Below are positions 19,595-30,144 of a stretch of DNA of 32,831 nucleotides, one piece after another (the first letter of the stretch is position 1; each line of letters opens with the position of its first letter). The stretch lies in the NCBI GenBank assembly GCA_027318525.1, contig DAHVPA010000002.1, positions 1 to 32,831 of the forward strand, read 5' to 3'. The notes below the pieces were generated by a model that was given only the letters and a program-made list of their open reading frames with translations, was not told the origin of the DNA and ran no database searches. The position numbers and the translations under genes are program-made. This DNA is from Candidatus Cloacimonadota bacterium (GTDB lineage Bacteria > Cloacimonadota > Cloacimonadia > Cloacimonadales > Cloacimonadaceae).

Positions 19595-19885
19595 TTCTGT
19601 CCCATCCCTAATTGGCAGACAGATTCCCTCCTCTGTTCGTGCTAAAAGAAGAAAGAGGAGGCTTTGTCTCTGATAATAACGCAGCTTTCCCTCCAGCCGC
19701 ATAATATAGATAAGATAAATCGTATTTAGGCAACAACTTGGTTTTGATGGTTTCAAAGCAGCGTCGCAACCGTCAGCACAAGCTCCGGTTCATTATTCTG
19801 AGTCCCTTCAGGGAGAACTTCGCAAGTATAAACTTTTTATGCAAGAGAAAATCTACTAAGTTACTATTTTTTCAATGGGGGAAAA

Positions 19886-22800
19886 ATGAGTAAACGCCTA
19901 TTTTTCATTTTGTTCCTGACAGCAATGTTGGGAATTTTCGCGTCCGGTTGGGCAGCCACGCTGTCCGTTCCGGCGCAGTATGGCACCATCCAGGCAGCCA
20001 TAGATGCTGCAGCAGCCGGCGATATTGTTGATATTGCAGCCGGCACATATACCGTCACTGCCGCAGTCACGGTAAACAAACAATTGACGGTTCAGGGCGC
20101 AGGCATAGGACAGACATTTGTCCAGACTGCCGCAACCACTACTGACCCGGTAAACGTTTTTGCCGTCTCAGCCAGTAATGTAACCTTGAAAAACATGACG
20201 ATACAGCAGCGTAAAACCTCCAATTCCAGCGTTGAATCTGTTGTTTCCGTCACCTTTCCCTATCCCTGGAACAACAACCTCGATGCTTTCAGACTGGAGT
20301 CTTGTCGCCTGGAAACAATGGAATTTTGTATTACCATCAGAGGGCAAAACTGGACGATAACAGGCTGCCAGTTGGCTTATACCGGACCTTTGGCAAACAA
20401 CCACCGCCTCATCGGCGTCTATGGTAATGCCGGTATCAGCAACATCGAGAACAACAGCTTTGAATGCTCTGTGGAAACAGCGCGGACTGTGTTTATCTAT
20501 TCCACCAGTTCAGACGGCTCAGAACAGAATACAGGAACACTGAATATTTCTGGCAATACGCATACGTCAGGAGACCTGAAGCAATTCTATCTTCAGGATA
20601 ACCTCAATGGCTCAGCTTTTACTTTGAAGGGGCTCAACAACACTTTCAGCGCAGTTAATGCTGATTTTGCCCTGTATGGAGTCACTCCTTTGAATCTGTT
20701 CACAGCTATCACCCTGACGGGTAACCAGACCTCCAATGCCGGAGGAAAAGGTTTGCTGGGCTTGGATGGAGGCGGACCTTTGGGCAGTGCAGGCAGCACT
20801 ACCCTGACGATGGCTTCCAATACCCTGACCAATACAGCCGTAACCAAGGTTGGATGGGCAGAAGCCACCGGCAGCACGGGTGGACTGGTTGGTTACAACA
20901 CTGCCGTATTTACCGACCCGAATGTCACGATATTAAATCCCAATGTCTATCAAGCCGGTAATACCTACAGCTTCACAGTGCATGCGCCGAATTCGGCTGA
21001 CGGCGCTGAAGCCAAGATCTGGGGATTTTACAAGAACACCAGCAATGCCTGGGTGAGCGCTACATTCGGCACCGGCACCTTTACAGGCGGATACGCAACC
21101 GTATCCTATACGCTTCCCGCCAATTTCCTGAACAGCCTCTATTGGGAAGTTCTCGCCTATGAATCCGCCGGAAGTCAGACCAGGTCAATCCTGTGGAATC
21201 CCAATGGACCATGGGGACAGTATGATACCTATATGCTGAATGGTCAGACGATTGAAATGCAGACCTATGGGTTTGGCGATTTCAGTCTGGATATAAATTC
21301 AGCCAGCTATAAACTGACCGGTGCAGGCAGTCAGATTCCCGCTGCCGTGGACTATTCCACAGTGGATGTGGTCATCCCCTGGTCCGGCAGTATCAATGAT
21401 TATAACAATGATCTATACAACAATGAAACTCTCTACCGCAAGGTGGGTCTGTATCCCACTTATGCCACGGACAGAGGTTATACGGTGGAGGTATTGGCAT
21501 CCAATCCCTCTTCACCGAATTACCAGCAAATCAAGATATCCAAACCGAGTATCGGATTTGAAGCAATCCTGTTCGGACTCTATCTGGAAACACCATCCGA
21601 CCCTGCGGGTCATATGTGGTGGTGCACCTTCCCCAAGACACCTGTTTCTTCTCTGGAAATGGTTTACAACAGCTCGACAGGTGAATGCAGCGGAACCTTT
21701 AGCACTCCTCTGAGCTATAATACTCAGTATTTCATCCAGCCCTATGCCGAAATCAACATCCCAGATTCAGATCTGGTGTATTGCTATGAGCCGGGCTCGA
21801 TGAATCTGATTCTCAGCGGCAGAGAACTGACGCCCATCCACAATGTGACCAGAGATGTGTATTTCGATACCATCCAGGGCGCAATCAATGCAGCAGTTAC
21901 TCAGAACGGAGACGTAATCGAAGTAGCGGCAGGGACCTATGTTGAAAACATCACAATCAATAAAGAGCTGACCATCAATGGTGCTGGACAGGGCGCGACT
22001 ATAATCGTTCCCGCCACATCTGCTCCCGGAGCTGTGGATGGTCCATCCTATAGTGGTTCACAGGTTGTAATCGTAAGTGCTCATAATGTAACCATCAGCA
22101 ATCTGACTGTGGACGGCAACAATCCTGCCATTACATCAGGCATAACGGTAAACGGAGTCGATATCGATGCCCGTAACGGTATCATCGAATCAGACGGACC
22201 TTGGAATAATCTGCATGTAGCCAATGTCACAGTGCAGAATATCTTCCTGCGCGGCATCTATACCAGAAGCGGCGGCACGGGATTTCACATTGAACATAAT
22301 ACGGTTCAAAACGTGGCAGGCGGATACAGCTCCATAGCCATATTCAGTTGGATGGGTTCAGGAATAATTGAATACAACAATGTTTCTCTGGCTAATGACG
22401 CCATCTCATCCAATCACTCCAAGGGTTTGCAAATCCTGCATAACACTATCACCAACTGTGCCAGTGGTATTCATACAGACAACAACGGCAGCAGTGGTGG
22501 AGTGGCAGACGAAATCGCCTATAACAATGTATCCAATTCACCCGCAGGCGGATATGGTATCTGGACCTTCTTCTCATATCTGAATATTCAGGTGCACGAT
22601 AATACAGTCAACGATGTGGATATCAGCCTCTTCCACTGGGGTGGTCCAACCACACCAGGAACCATATCCTATGTTAACAACAGCGTTGACAACCTGAATA
22701 AACCCAATGCCATAGGTATGTATCTGACCACAGGTGACGATGCCTGGTTATCCTGGATGGGAAGCGCTAACCTCACCCTCTCCGGCAATACTGTTACCAA

Positions 22801-25800
22801 TACGGCTTATGGACTTATTCTGGAATATGAAGCCGGCTTTTATCTGAATGTGACCGGTGGCACGGGTAATAGCTTTGACGGCACCCTTACAGATATCGCT
22901 GTATGTGGTCTGGGAACTCTGACCAGTTCAGGATTGGCAGGGAATCTGGTGGATGTCTGGAATCCCGGCAAGGTTCAGGACGGCGTTCTGGTAGCTGCAG
23001 CCAATGGCACAGTTAATGTAGCCGCAGGCTTGTATCTGGAAGATGTCCTGGTAAACAAGCACCTGACATTGCTGGGAGCCAAGGCTGATATTCCCCGCAA
23101 TACGGGCAGTGACACCGACTGGACGACTTCAACCACGGCAGCCTGGGATAATGCGGCAGCAGTTACTGCCGGTGAATCAGTGCTCAGGTCAGTCAATACC
23201 ACAACCACACTTTCAGTCATAGATATTGCGGAAGATTGCAACGTCACAGTCAAAGGGTTCGTTATCGAAGCGCGCAACCGCACTGATGGTGCAAACAGGC
23301 ATCTATTGTATGTTGCCGGTAAGAACACCACCATCAACACCATCAATATCCAAAACAATATAATCGGACCCATCACCGGCGATGCTCAGGACGGCTCTAA
23401 AGGCAGAATGGGGATATCCCTTGATTCCCAGTCGGGAGGTCCTAACGGTCTGTCTGGCACAATTTCCGGCAACAAGATATTCGGAGCTGAAGGCAATGGC
23501 GATGCAGTCTTTATCATAGGACAGCATTACTATCCTTCCATGTCGGATTATTCCGGTATGACTGTCTCCTCAAATGATATCTACGGTACAAACAGGACTT
23601 GCGTAGAACTGGCAGGAGGAATAGACGGGATAACAGTCCAAAACAACTACCTTTCCCGCGCTGGTTACATCTGGAACGGAACAGCCTATACGGAGTCAGC
23701 TGTTTCGCTCAGCAATCCAACTAAGCTGACTTATGGGTCGGGTATCTGTCTGATCAGGACGGGAACTATCTGTGCCAGTCCCTTAACCTCGCAGAACTAT
23801 GTGGAAAACAGCACGATATCGGGTAATACCATCGCCAATTGCGCCAAGAACGGTATCTACGGTGAAGCGATGCTGAGGGAAGTCAGCCTGACCGGAAATA
23901 CAATCAGCGGTTCCGGCTGGAACGGCATCTGGATAGACGAATCGGGCACATATAACACCGGCAAAGCTTATGCTCTTGCTTATGGCTGCTCGGAGGAAAT
24001 TAATATCACAGGCAATAACCTTGTCAATAATGCCAACGGTTCCAAATTCACCGGACGTCCTCCGTTGCTGACCTTTACCAATAACAACATCAGCGGCAAT
24101 GCCTCTTATGGTGCAATTCAGGATGACGGCATTGGCGACCCCAATCCTCCCAGTCCGGATTATTATGTTAATGCTGTCAAAAACTGGTGGGGACATGCTG
24201 ATGGTCCCACCCCTCCCGGCATGAGAACAGGTGATGCGGTTACAATTCACATATTATACGACCCCTGGTGGGCAAATGCGGAAATGACCATCCTTGGCTC
24301 CGATGCCCCAGTCCGCAACATCACCAAGGGCACCTATTACAACACCATTCAGGCTGCAGTTACTGATGCAATCACCACAGACGGTGACACCATCACAGTT
24401 GCTGCCGGAACTTATGTGGAAGTTGGACAGATTCTCATCAATAAAGACCTGACCATCGTCGGCGAAGACAAGCTTACGACTATAGTCAAGCCTGCCAATG
24501 ACACAGCCGGCGGAGGGTCTGCTCAGGCTTTCATCTTTGTAGAGTCCGGCAAGACCCTCAACCTGAGCAACTTTACAATCGACTGCGACGGACGTCTTGT
24601 CCGCAATGCAATTCGTTTGCAGGGCAGTGGCTCCATTGATAACAACATAATCAAAAATGTATATTACAGTCATTATAACGCCTGGGGCATTGCCTACGAT
24701 TACTCAGTCGGCAGCCAAGCCTGGAGCATTACCAACAACACGTTCCAGAATATTGAGCGTGTCTGCATCCTGGTGGATGGACAAACCAATACTGCAACCA
24801 TTACCGGTAATGAATTCATCGGCAAAGGCAGCGGTGACTATGTGAATTATGGAATCGAAACCGGTGACGGAGCAATCTCCACTATCAGCAGCAACAGCTT
24901 TACCGGTTTCCAGGGAGTGGCTTCCAGCGATGGCAGCGAATCTGCCTGCGTAATGGTCAGCTCCTATTTCGGACCCAATCCATACATTTCAGTAACAGGG
25001 AATATTCTGAACAACAGCTCTTTTGGCGTTATGGTCGGATATAATGGAACAGACACTTCCGATGCCGCCATCAGCGGTAATACGTTCAGTGAAATACCCT
25101 GTTATGTAATCGCTTCTGCTGATGGACTGGTCGATTTCACTGCCACCATGGCAGCCAATACCTTCAACTATCACAAGGTCCTGCTTCTGGAAGGCAGCCC
25201 CGAGTATCCTTATGCCTTATTCAGCACGATTCAGGGAGCGGTTGATTACGCCTCAACGGGAGACATCATCAAACCTCAGCCTGATATCTATACAGAGCAG
25301 ATTCACGTAACGACAGACGGTCTTACGATTGATGGCGGAGATAAAGATGATGTCATTATCAGGTCACCTTCGTCTTTGCCTGCTTATTTCATAACCGGGA
25401 CCAGCACCCAGAACCACCCTGTGGTCTTCGTGGAGAACGTGGCTGCTTTCAACCTGAAAAATGTCACTGTGGACGGCTATCACATGGGCAGCACCAACTA
25501 CAGGTTCAATGGCATCAGCTTCTGGAACGCCGGCGGTCTGGTTGAGGATGCAGACGTAATCAACATTATGGATACAGCTTTCAGCGGAGCCCAGCATGGA
25601 GTGGCAATCTATGCCAATAACAACACTCCTGCTTCCAGCTATGCAATAGCCCTGAACAGAGTGAACATCACTGATTTCCAAAAGAATGCCGTCGCCCTGA
25701 TTGGTAATTCCACAACCAGCAACCTGACAGTCAATCTGGACTATGTAACTGCAGTGGGACAGGGTCCGACCAGTGTTACAGCCCAAAACGGCATTCAGCT

Positions 25801-26959
25801 TAACTATGCTACCGGAACAGTCGATAACTGCACCATCAGCGATATCTATTGGACTGGGACAGGAAGTTGGGCTCCCGCAGGATTGCTCTTGAACTATACC
25901 AGCAATCTGGTTTGCACAGCCAATACCATCACCGATGTCCAGTATGGAATTTATGCTCTCTCCAATACCGGTATGGTCCTGCAGGACAATATCATCAGCT
26001 CCGGTTCAGACTGCGCAATCCTGGATTATTCGGGAATCAATTCCGTGATTGACGGCAATCAGATTTCCGATACAGGATATGGTATCTGGTGCTACACCAC
26101 CACCAGTGCCGATGTTATAAACAATAACATCGACGGCACCTACTTTGCCCTTATTCTCATGGGCACAGACCATACCATTACGGGTAACTCCTTTGGTTAC
26201 AATCCATATCAGGTTTATAATATGGGCGACCCGATGGATTTGAGTCTGCTCGTGCCCATAAACACTTGGGAGAGTTATTTTGTAAGCGGTGACGTCATTT
26301 ATTACAGAGGATTCTCCATTGCCCTGCATAGAGGCTGGAATCTGATTTCCACCCCGATTGTGCCGGTTGATCTTGATATGGAACTTGTCTTCTTCGATCT
26401 TATCTATGACGGATATCTGATTAAGGTTCAGGATGAGACGGGAAGTGCTATGTTCAGTGACGGAGCAGGCGGATGGATAAATAACATCGGTGATATCCAG
26501 ATGGATGAGGGATATTATGTTCAGGTCAATGCAGACTGCACTCTGAATCTCTTCGGAGCAGACGCCATTCTGCCCATGAACATTGCGCTTAATCCCGGCT
26601 GGAATATTATCAGTTATCCTTATTTCACGCCCAGCACTGCCATGTCCATTCTGCAGCCTCTGATTACTGCCGGTCAGTTGGTCAAAGCCCAGGATGAAAG
26701 CGGCGCTGCTATTATGCTGAATGCTCAGGGCAACTGGATAAATAACATTGGTGATTTTGAGACTGGAGAAGGCTATTACATCAAAGTTAATGCTGCCACA
26801 AGTATCGACTATGGCAGTCTGACCAGAGCTTCTCATACTCCTCGTCCTTCCACCAATAAACCGGTGCGTCAAAAACCAATCCAGGCTTCCCCGGGGAGAA
26901 GTGTCAGCCAGACTGACAGCCAAACCGTCGGAATCAACAACAGCAATCCCATAGACTGA
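19886..26959 (+). CDS. Giant secreted parallel beta-helix repeat protein (2357 aa)
   Basis: Signal peptide MSKRLFFILFLTAMLGIFASGWA; multiple 'Y.TIQAAIDAA..GD.I.VAAGTY.E...INK.LTI.GAG' starts followed by PbH1-like NNTI..N repeats; two C-terminal GWN[LI]IS modules. Confidence 0.93.
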   Translation: MSKRLFFILFLTAMLGIFASGWAATLSVPAQYGTIQAAIDAAAAGDIVDIAAGTYTVTAAVTVNKQLTVQGAGIGQTFVQTAATTTDPVNVFAVSASNVTLKNMTIQQRKTSNSSVESVVSVTFPYPWNNNLDAFRLESCRLETMEFCITIRGQNWTITGCQLAYTGPLANNHRLIGVYGNAGISNIENNSFECSVETARTVFIYSTSSDGSEQNTGTLNISGNTHTSGDLKQFYLQDNLNGSAFTLKGLNNTFSAVNADFALYGVTPLNLFTAITLTGNQTSNAGGKGLLGLDGGGPLGSAGSTTLTMASNTLTNTAVTKVGWAEATGSTGGLVGYNTAVFTDPNVTILNPNVYQAGNTYSFTVHAPNSADGAEAKIWGFYKNTSNAWVSATFGTGTFTGGYATVSYTLPANFLNSLYWEVLAYESAGSQTRSILWNPNGPWGQYDTYMLNGQTIEMQTYGFGDFSLDINSASYKLTGAGSQIPAAVDYSTVDVVIPWSGSINDYNNDLYNNETLYRKVGLYPTYATDRGYTVEVLASNPSSPNYQQIKISKPSIGFEAILFGLYLETPSDPAGHMWWCTFPKTPVSSLEMVYNSSTGECSGTFSTPLSYNTQYFIQPYAEINIPDSDLVYCYEPGSMNLILSGRELTPIHNVTRDVYFDTIQGAINAAVTQNGDVIEVAAGTYVENITINKELTINGAGQGATIIVPATSAPGAVDGPSYSGSQVVIVSAHNVTISNLTVDGNNPAITSGITVNGVDIDARNGIIESDGPWNNLHVANVTVQNIFLRGIYTRSGGTGFHIEHNTVQNVAGGYSSIAIFSWMGSGIIEYNNVSLANDAISSNHSKGLQILHNTITNCASGIHTDNNGSSGGVADEIAYNNVSNSPAGGYGIWTFFSYLNIQVHDNTVNDVDISLFHWGGPTTPGTISYVNNSVDNLNKPNAIGMYLTTGDDAWLSWMGSANLTLSGNTVTNTAYGLILEYEAGFYLNVTGGTGNSFDGTLTDIAVCGLGTLTSSGLAGNLVDVWNPGKVQDGVLVAAANGTVNVAAGLYLEDVLVNKHLTLLGAKADIPRNTGSDTDWTTSTTAAWDNAAAVTAGESVLRSVNTTTTLSVIDIAEDCNVTVKGFVIEARNRTDGANRHLLYVAGKNTTINTINIQNNIIGPITGDAQDGSKGRMGISLDSQSGGPNGLSGTISGNKIFGAEGNGDAVFIIGQHYYPSMSDYSGMTVSSNDIYGTNRTCVELAGGIDGITVQNNYLSRAGYIWNGTAYTESAVSLSNPTKLTYGSGICLIRTGTICASPLTSQNYVENSTISGNTIANCAKNGIYGEAMLREVSLTGNTISGSGWNGIWIDESGTYNTGKAYALAYGCSEEINITGNNLVNNANGSKFTGRPPLLTFTNNNISGNASYGAIQDDGIGDPNPPSPDYYVNAVKNWWGHADGPTPPGMRTGDAVTIHILYDPWWANAEMTILGSDAPVRNITKGTYYNTIQAAVTDAITTDGDTITVAAGTYVEVGQILINKDLTIVGEDKLTTIVKPANDTAGGGSAQAFIFVESGKTLNLSNFTIDCDGRLVRNAIRLQGSGSIDNNIIKNVYYSHYNAWGIAYDYSVGSQAWSITNNTFQNIERVCILVDGQTNTATITGNEFIGKGSGDYVNYGIETGDGAISTISSNSFTGFQGVASSDGSESACVMVSSYFGPNPYISVTGNILNNSSFGVMVGYNGTDTSDAAISGNTFSEIPCYVIASADGLVDFTATMAANTFNYHKVLLLEGSPEYPYALFSTIQGAVDYASTGDIIKPQPDIYTEQIHVTTDGLTIDGGDKDDVIIRSPSSLPAYFITGTSTQNHPVVFVENVAAFNLKNVTVDGYHMGSTNYRFNGISFWNAGGLVEDADVINIMDTAFSGAQHGVAIYANNNTPASSYAIALNRVNITDFQKNAVALIGNSTTSNLTVNLDYVTAVGQGPTSVTAQNGIQLNYATGTVDNCTISDIYWTGTGSWAPAGLLLNYTSNLVCTANTITDVQYGIYALSNTGMVLQDNIISSGSDCAILDYSGINSVIDGNQISDTGYGIWCYTTTSADVINNNIDGTYFALILMGTDHTITGNSFGYNPYQVYNMGDPMDLSLLVPINTWESYFVSGDVIYYRGFSIALHRGWNLISTPIVPVDLDMELVFFDLIYDGYLIKVQDETGSAMFSDGAGGWINNIGDIQMDEGYYVQVNADCTLNLFGADAILPMNIALNPGWNIISYPYFTPSTAMSILQPLITAGQLVKAQDESGAAIMLNAQGNWINNIGDFETGEGYYIKVNAATSIDYGSLTRASHTPRPSTNKPVRQKPIQASPGRSVSQTDSQTVGINNSNPID

Positions 26960-26979
26960 GAAACAAGAGGTAATAAAAA

Positions 26980-28521
26980 ATGAAAAAGATACTTATAACT
27001 CTGGCTGTCCTGCTGATAGCCGTTGGGGGCTTGTTTGCCCAGCATTTTGTGCCTGCCTGGCACAACCCCTATCAGAATCCTTACCTTGCCATGAATATCT
27101 GTGTTTATGCAGCTGAAGTGCTTGGCACTCCTCTGGGTATCAATGATGAAATAGCAATCTATGACGGTGACCTGCTGGTGGGTGCAGTCCAACTCACCCA
27201 ACCAATTGCGGATTATCCCGACGATTGTGTTCCCATCAATGTTTCCATGGTGGGTGGAGACGTCCCCGGCAGCGCCACACCGGGTAACTTCATAACCTTC
27301 AAGGTCTGGGTCAATGCCACTTCAACGGAATATGCCTATCCCGAGATGTCCACCCAATTCCAGCTGTATTACGGCACCTATAATTCCGTATTTGAGACTC
27401 AGGGAACATCTTTTATCCAGATGCTGAGCTACTCGACTCCGACTGCGGTAAACACCCAGATTCTGACCCCTCCTGATGGTCCCGGCGGCGGTTATGTCAA
27501 CGATGTAGTATTTACAGGAACCGGTGCCACCATTGAGCAAATCTGGGTTAATGCCGAGGGTGGTGGTGACGTCACTGCCTATTCCTTTGATACCCCGACA
27601 CTTGATTTGAGCTTCAATGGAACTCCTCCCGCCACGTTCAGTCCTTATGGCTGGTTTGTTGATGCTCAGGACATAGACTACAGCGCTTCGGAAACATATC
27701 CCATCACCATTAGTTTATGTCCCCCTGATATGCAGGGTATCAATGACCCCGCCACCATTGTCATTTATCAGCGCGCCATTCACGGCACAGGTCCCTTCAC
27801 TGCCGTCCCCACTACCTACAATCCCTTAACCGGCTGTTTTGAAGCTCAGGTCACTTCAATGGGCGAATTCCTGCTGGGCAGCAACGACCCCGATAACCCC
27901 CTGCCTGTGCAGTTGTCTTCTTTTATGGCAACTCTGAGCTCCTCGACTAATGCAGTCACTCTGACCTGGGTTTCCCAAACTGAATCAAACCTGTCCGGTT
28001 ACTATGTCTATCGCAGTGATAACGAGAACCTGACAGAAGCCCAGAGAATCAGCTCCCTGATTAGCGGAACCAATACTTCCCAGCAGCACAGCTACAGCTA
28101 TAATGACGGCGAAATCCTGGCTGGCAGTTCCTATTGGTATTGGCTGCAATCGGTTGATATGAGCGGCATGATTCAGCATTTCGGACCTGTTTCCATCACC
28201 ATCCCATCTGTAAATCCCGAAACTCCGATTATTCCGATAGTTTATGAGACAGGACTGGCTAATGCCTTCCCCAATCCCTTTGAAAGCAGGCTCACCATCA
28301 ACTATGCCCTCAAAACTTCGGGGGTCGTGGAGATGGTCGTAACCAACGTCAAAGGGCAGGTAATCAGGAACCTTGTCTCCGCCTCCAAATCGGAAGGAAT
28401 GCATACTTATCTGTGGGACGGTGTGGACAATACAGGCAAAAGCTGCACCTCTGGCATCTATTTCGTCAAGATGACTGTCGGCAACAAAGCCTATTCCAGA
28501 AAGGTCATCCTGGTTAAATAA
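26980..28521 (+). CDS. Secreted surface protein with FlgD-like C-terminal sorting domain
   Basis: Signal peptide MKKILITLAVLLIAVGGLFAQ; C-term NAFPNPFESRLTINYALKTSGVVEMVVTNVKGQVIRNLVSASKSEGMHTYLWDGVDNTGKSCTSGIYFVKMTVGNKAYSRKVILVK. Confidence 0.9.
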   Translation: MKKILITLAVLLIAVGGLFAQHFVPAWHNPYQNPYLAMNICVYAAEVLGTPLGINDEIAIYDGDLLVGAVQLTQPIADYPDDCVPINVSMVGGDVPGSATPGNFITFKVWVNATSTEYAYPEMSTQFQLYYGTYNSVFETQGTSFIQMLSYSTPTAVNTQILTPPDGPGGGYVNDVVFTGTGATIEQIWVNAEGGGDVTAYSFDTPTLDLSFNGTPPATFSPYGWFVDAQDIDYSASETYPITISLCPPDMQGINDPATIVIYQRAIHGTGPFTAVPTTYNPLTGCFEAQVTSMGEFLLGSNDPDNPLPVQLSSFMATLSSSTNAVTLTWVSQTESNLSGYYVYRSDNENLTEAQRISSLISGTNTSQQHSYSYNDGEILAGSSYWYWLQSVDMSGMIQHFGPVSITIPSVNPETPIIPIVYETGLANAFPNPFESRLTINYALKTSGVVEMVVTNVKGQVIRNLVSASKSEGMHTYLWDGVDNTGKSCTSGIYFVKMTVGNKAYSRKVILVK

Positions 28522-28571
28522 CCGAAACTGAATTGGAATGTCCCACCTTGACGGGGCATACCGAGAAAAGC

Positions 28572-28602
28572 AGGGACACGGTTTTTCCGTGTCCCTTTTT
28601 TT
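28572..28602 (+). terminator. Intrinsic terminator
   Basis: AGGGACACGG-TTTTT-CCGTGTCCCT perfect 10-bp stem followed by TTTTTT, directly after the 26980-28521 gene. Confidence 0.9.
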
Positions 28603-28638
28603 ATGGTAAACTCCTGGTGGATGTGGGTGCGGTAGGTA

Positions 28639-30051
28639 TCAGCGGTTGAGTCTGCAGGCGGTGATATGGAAGAATGACTGGTCCGGATTAACGCCTTGGC
28701 TGACCAGGAATGAATCCTGCAGCAGAATGCTGTTCCCAGCCGTTTCTGTCAGAAAGCTAAATCCGCTTGCAGGCAAGGCAGAGCAGTATATCCGATAACT
28801 CTCTGCCAGGGCGGCAGCTTCCCAGTTCAGCATAAAACCCCTGCTTGCCCTGGTGATGACGAGACTTTGCGGGATATCCGGAATCTGGGGCAATAGCCGC
28901 AATGCAGCATTGCAGGTCAGTGTGGAATTAGCCTGTAAAATGAACGTGGCAGTGGTATCCTGATATCCGGGAGCGCTGAAGGAGAGCGTATGGCTGCCTG
29001 CAGACAGCAGTGAAATCAGATAGTGACCCTGTGCATCGGTCTGCACAGTTCTGGCGCCAAGTGATACTTCCGCGCCTGCTATGGGCAGTGCAGTCCCCAG
29101 TTGGATTACCTGACCGCTGATGTTTCCCAGCGTATTGGCAGGGTCATTGCTGCCCAGGATAAATTCTCCGCCTGAGGTCACGGATGCAGTCAGATACCCG
29201 GTTGCGGCATCATAGGCAGTTGTGATGGGGCTGAAGGCTGCCGTGCCGTGGATGGCTCTTTTGTAAAGAAGACAGGCTGCGGGATTGGACACTCCGGTCA
29301 AATCTGAGATGTGAAACTTGAGGATAATGGGATAGGTTGCAGTGGCGTAATAGTTGATATTCCCTGTATCCACCATCCAGCCATAGGGAAGGGTATGGGC
29401 AGGGGCGGTCCCGCTGTATGACAAATCCAGAGTGGGTGTATCGAAGGAATAGGTGCTCATTATTCCTCCTCCCCCGGCGCGGATATAAATCTGATTGAGC
29501 AGGATTCCGCATTCAGGAAAACTGACATTGTAAACATAACCTCCACCCGGTCCGGCAGGTGGAATCAGGCTTTGCTGCCCTGTCCCTGTGGGAGTTGAAT
29601 AGCTCAGCATCTGGATAAAGGATGTTCCCTGCGTCACAAATACTGTGTTGTATGAACCGTAGTAATACTGAAACTGAGTGGACATCTCTGGATAGGCGTA
29701 TTCTGTGGCAGTGGCATTGACCCAAACCCTGAAGGTGATAAAATCTCCCGGTGTGGCACTGCCGGGGACGTCTCCCCCCACCATTGATACATTGATGGTT
29801 ATGCAGTCATCGGGATAATCCGCAAGCGGCTGGGTAAGCTTGACTGCACCCACCAGCAATCCTTTGTCGAAAATGCCGATTTCATCGTTGGCGGTTAGCG
29901 GGATACCCAGGACTTCGGCTTCCCTTACCACTATATTCATCGCCAGATAAGGATTTTGGTAGGGGTCATGCCAGGCAGGGACAAAGTGGTTGGCATAAAG
30001 CGCGATATTTGCCATAAAAGCGATAATGCAAAGCAGATATGTTCTTTTCAT
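28639..30051 (-). CDS. Secreted protein paralogous to 26980-28521 at its N-terminus; C-terminal carboxypeptidase-regulatory-like and FN3-like regions
   Basis: HFVPAWHDPYQNPYLAMNIVVREAEVLGIPLTANDEIGIFDKGLLVGAVKLTQPLADYPDDC aligns closely with the upstream gene; GQVIQLGTALPIAGAEVSLGARTVQTDAQGHYLISLLSAGSHTLSFSAPGYQ is carboxypeptidase-regulatory-like. ATG at 30051 preceded by AGGTG. Confidence 0.88.
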   Translation of the reverse strand: MKRTYLLCIIAFMANIALYANHFVPAWHDPYQNPYLAMNIVVREAEVLGIPLTANDEIGIFDKGLLVGAVKLTQPLADYPDDCITINVSMVGGDVPGSATPGDFITFRVWVNATATEYAYPEMSTQFQYYYGSYNTVFVTQGTSFIQMLSYSTPTGTGQQSLIPPAGPGGGYVYNVSFPECGILLNQIYIRAGGGGIMSTYSFDTPTLDLSYSGTAPAHTLPYGWMVDTGNINYYATATYPIILKFHISDLTGVSNPAACLLYKRAIHGTAAFSPITTAYDAATGYLTASVTSGGEFILGSNDPANTLGNISGQVIQLGTALPIAGAEVSLGARTVQTDAQGHYLISLLSAGSHTLSFSAPGYQDTTATFILQANSTLTCNAALRLLPQIPDIPQSLVITRASRGFMLNWEAAALAESYRIYCSALPASGFSFLTETAGNSILLQDSFLVSQGVNPDQSFFHITACRLNR

Positions 30052-30144
30052 AATCACCTATCCATCCTTAATTATGTCAATTACTCACACCTTGATGATT
30101 TATGCAAGCTTTTTTTATTATCCCGGTTTTGTGTTTACCATTTA

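Noticed and set aside
19523-19756. 77-aa minus-strand ORF in the intergenic region
   Set aside because: TTG start, no clear RBS, no recognisable domain; it is more likely chance.
26006-26923. 305-aa minus-strand ORF
   Set aside because: Antisense to the 3' end of the beta-helix gene; a shadow ORF.
19886-26959. Repetitive DNA in the beta-helix gene as a CRISPR or tandem nucleotide repeat
   Set aside because: The repeats are degenerate protein-level motifs with variable spacing, not identical repeats with spacers.
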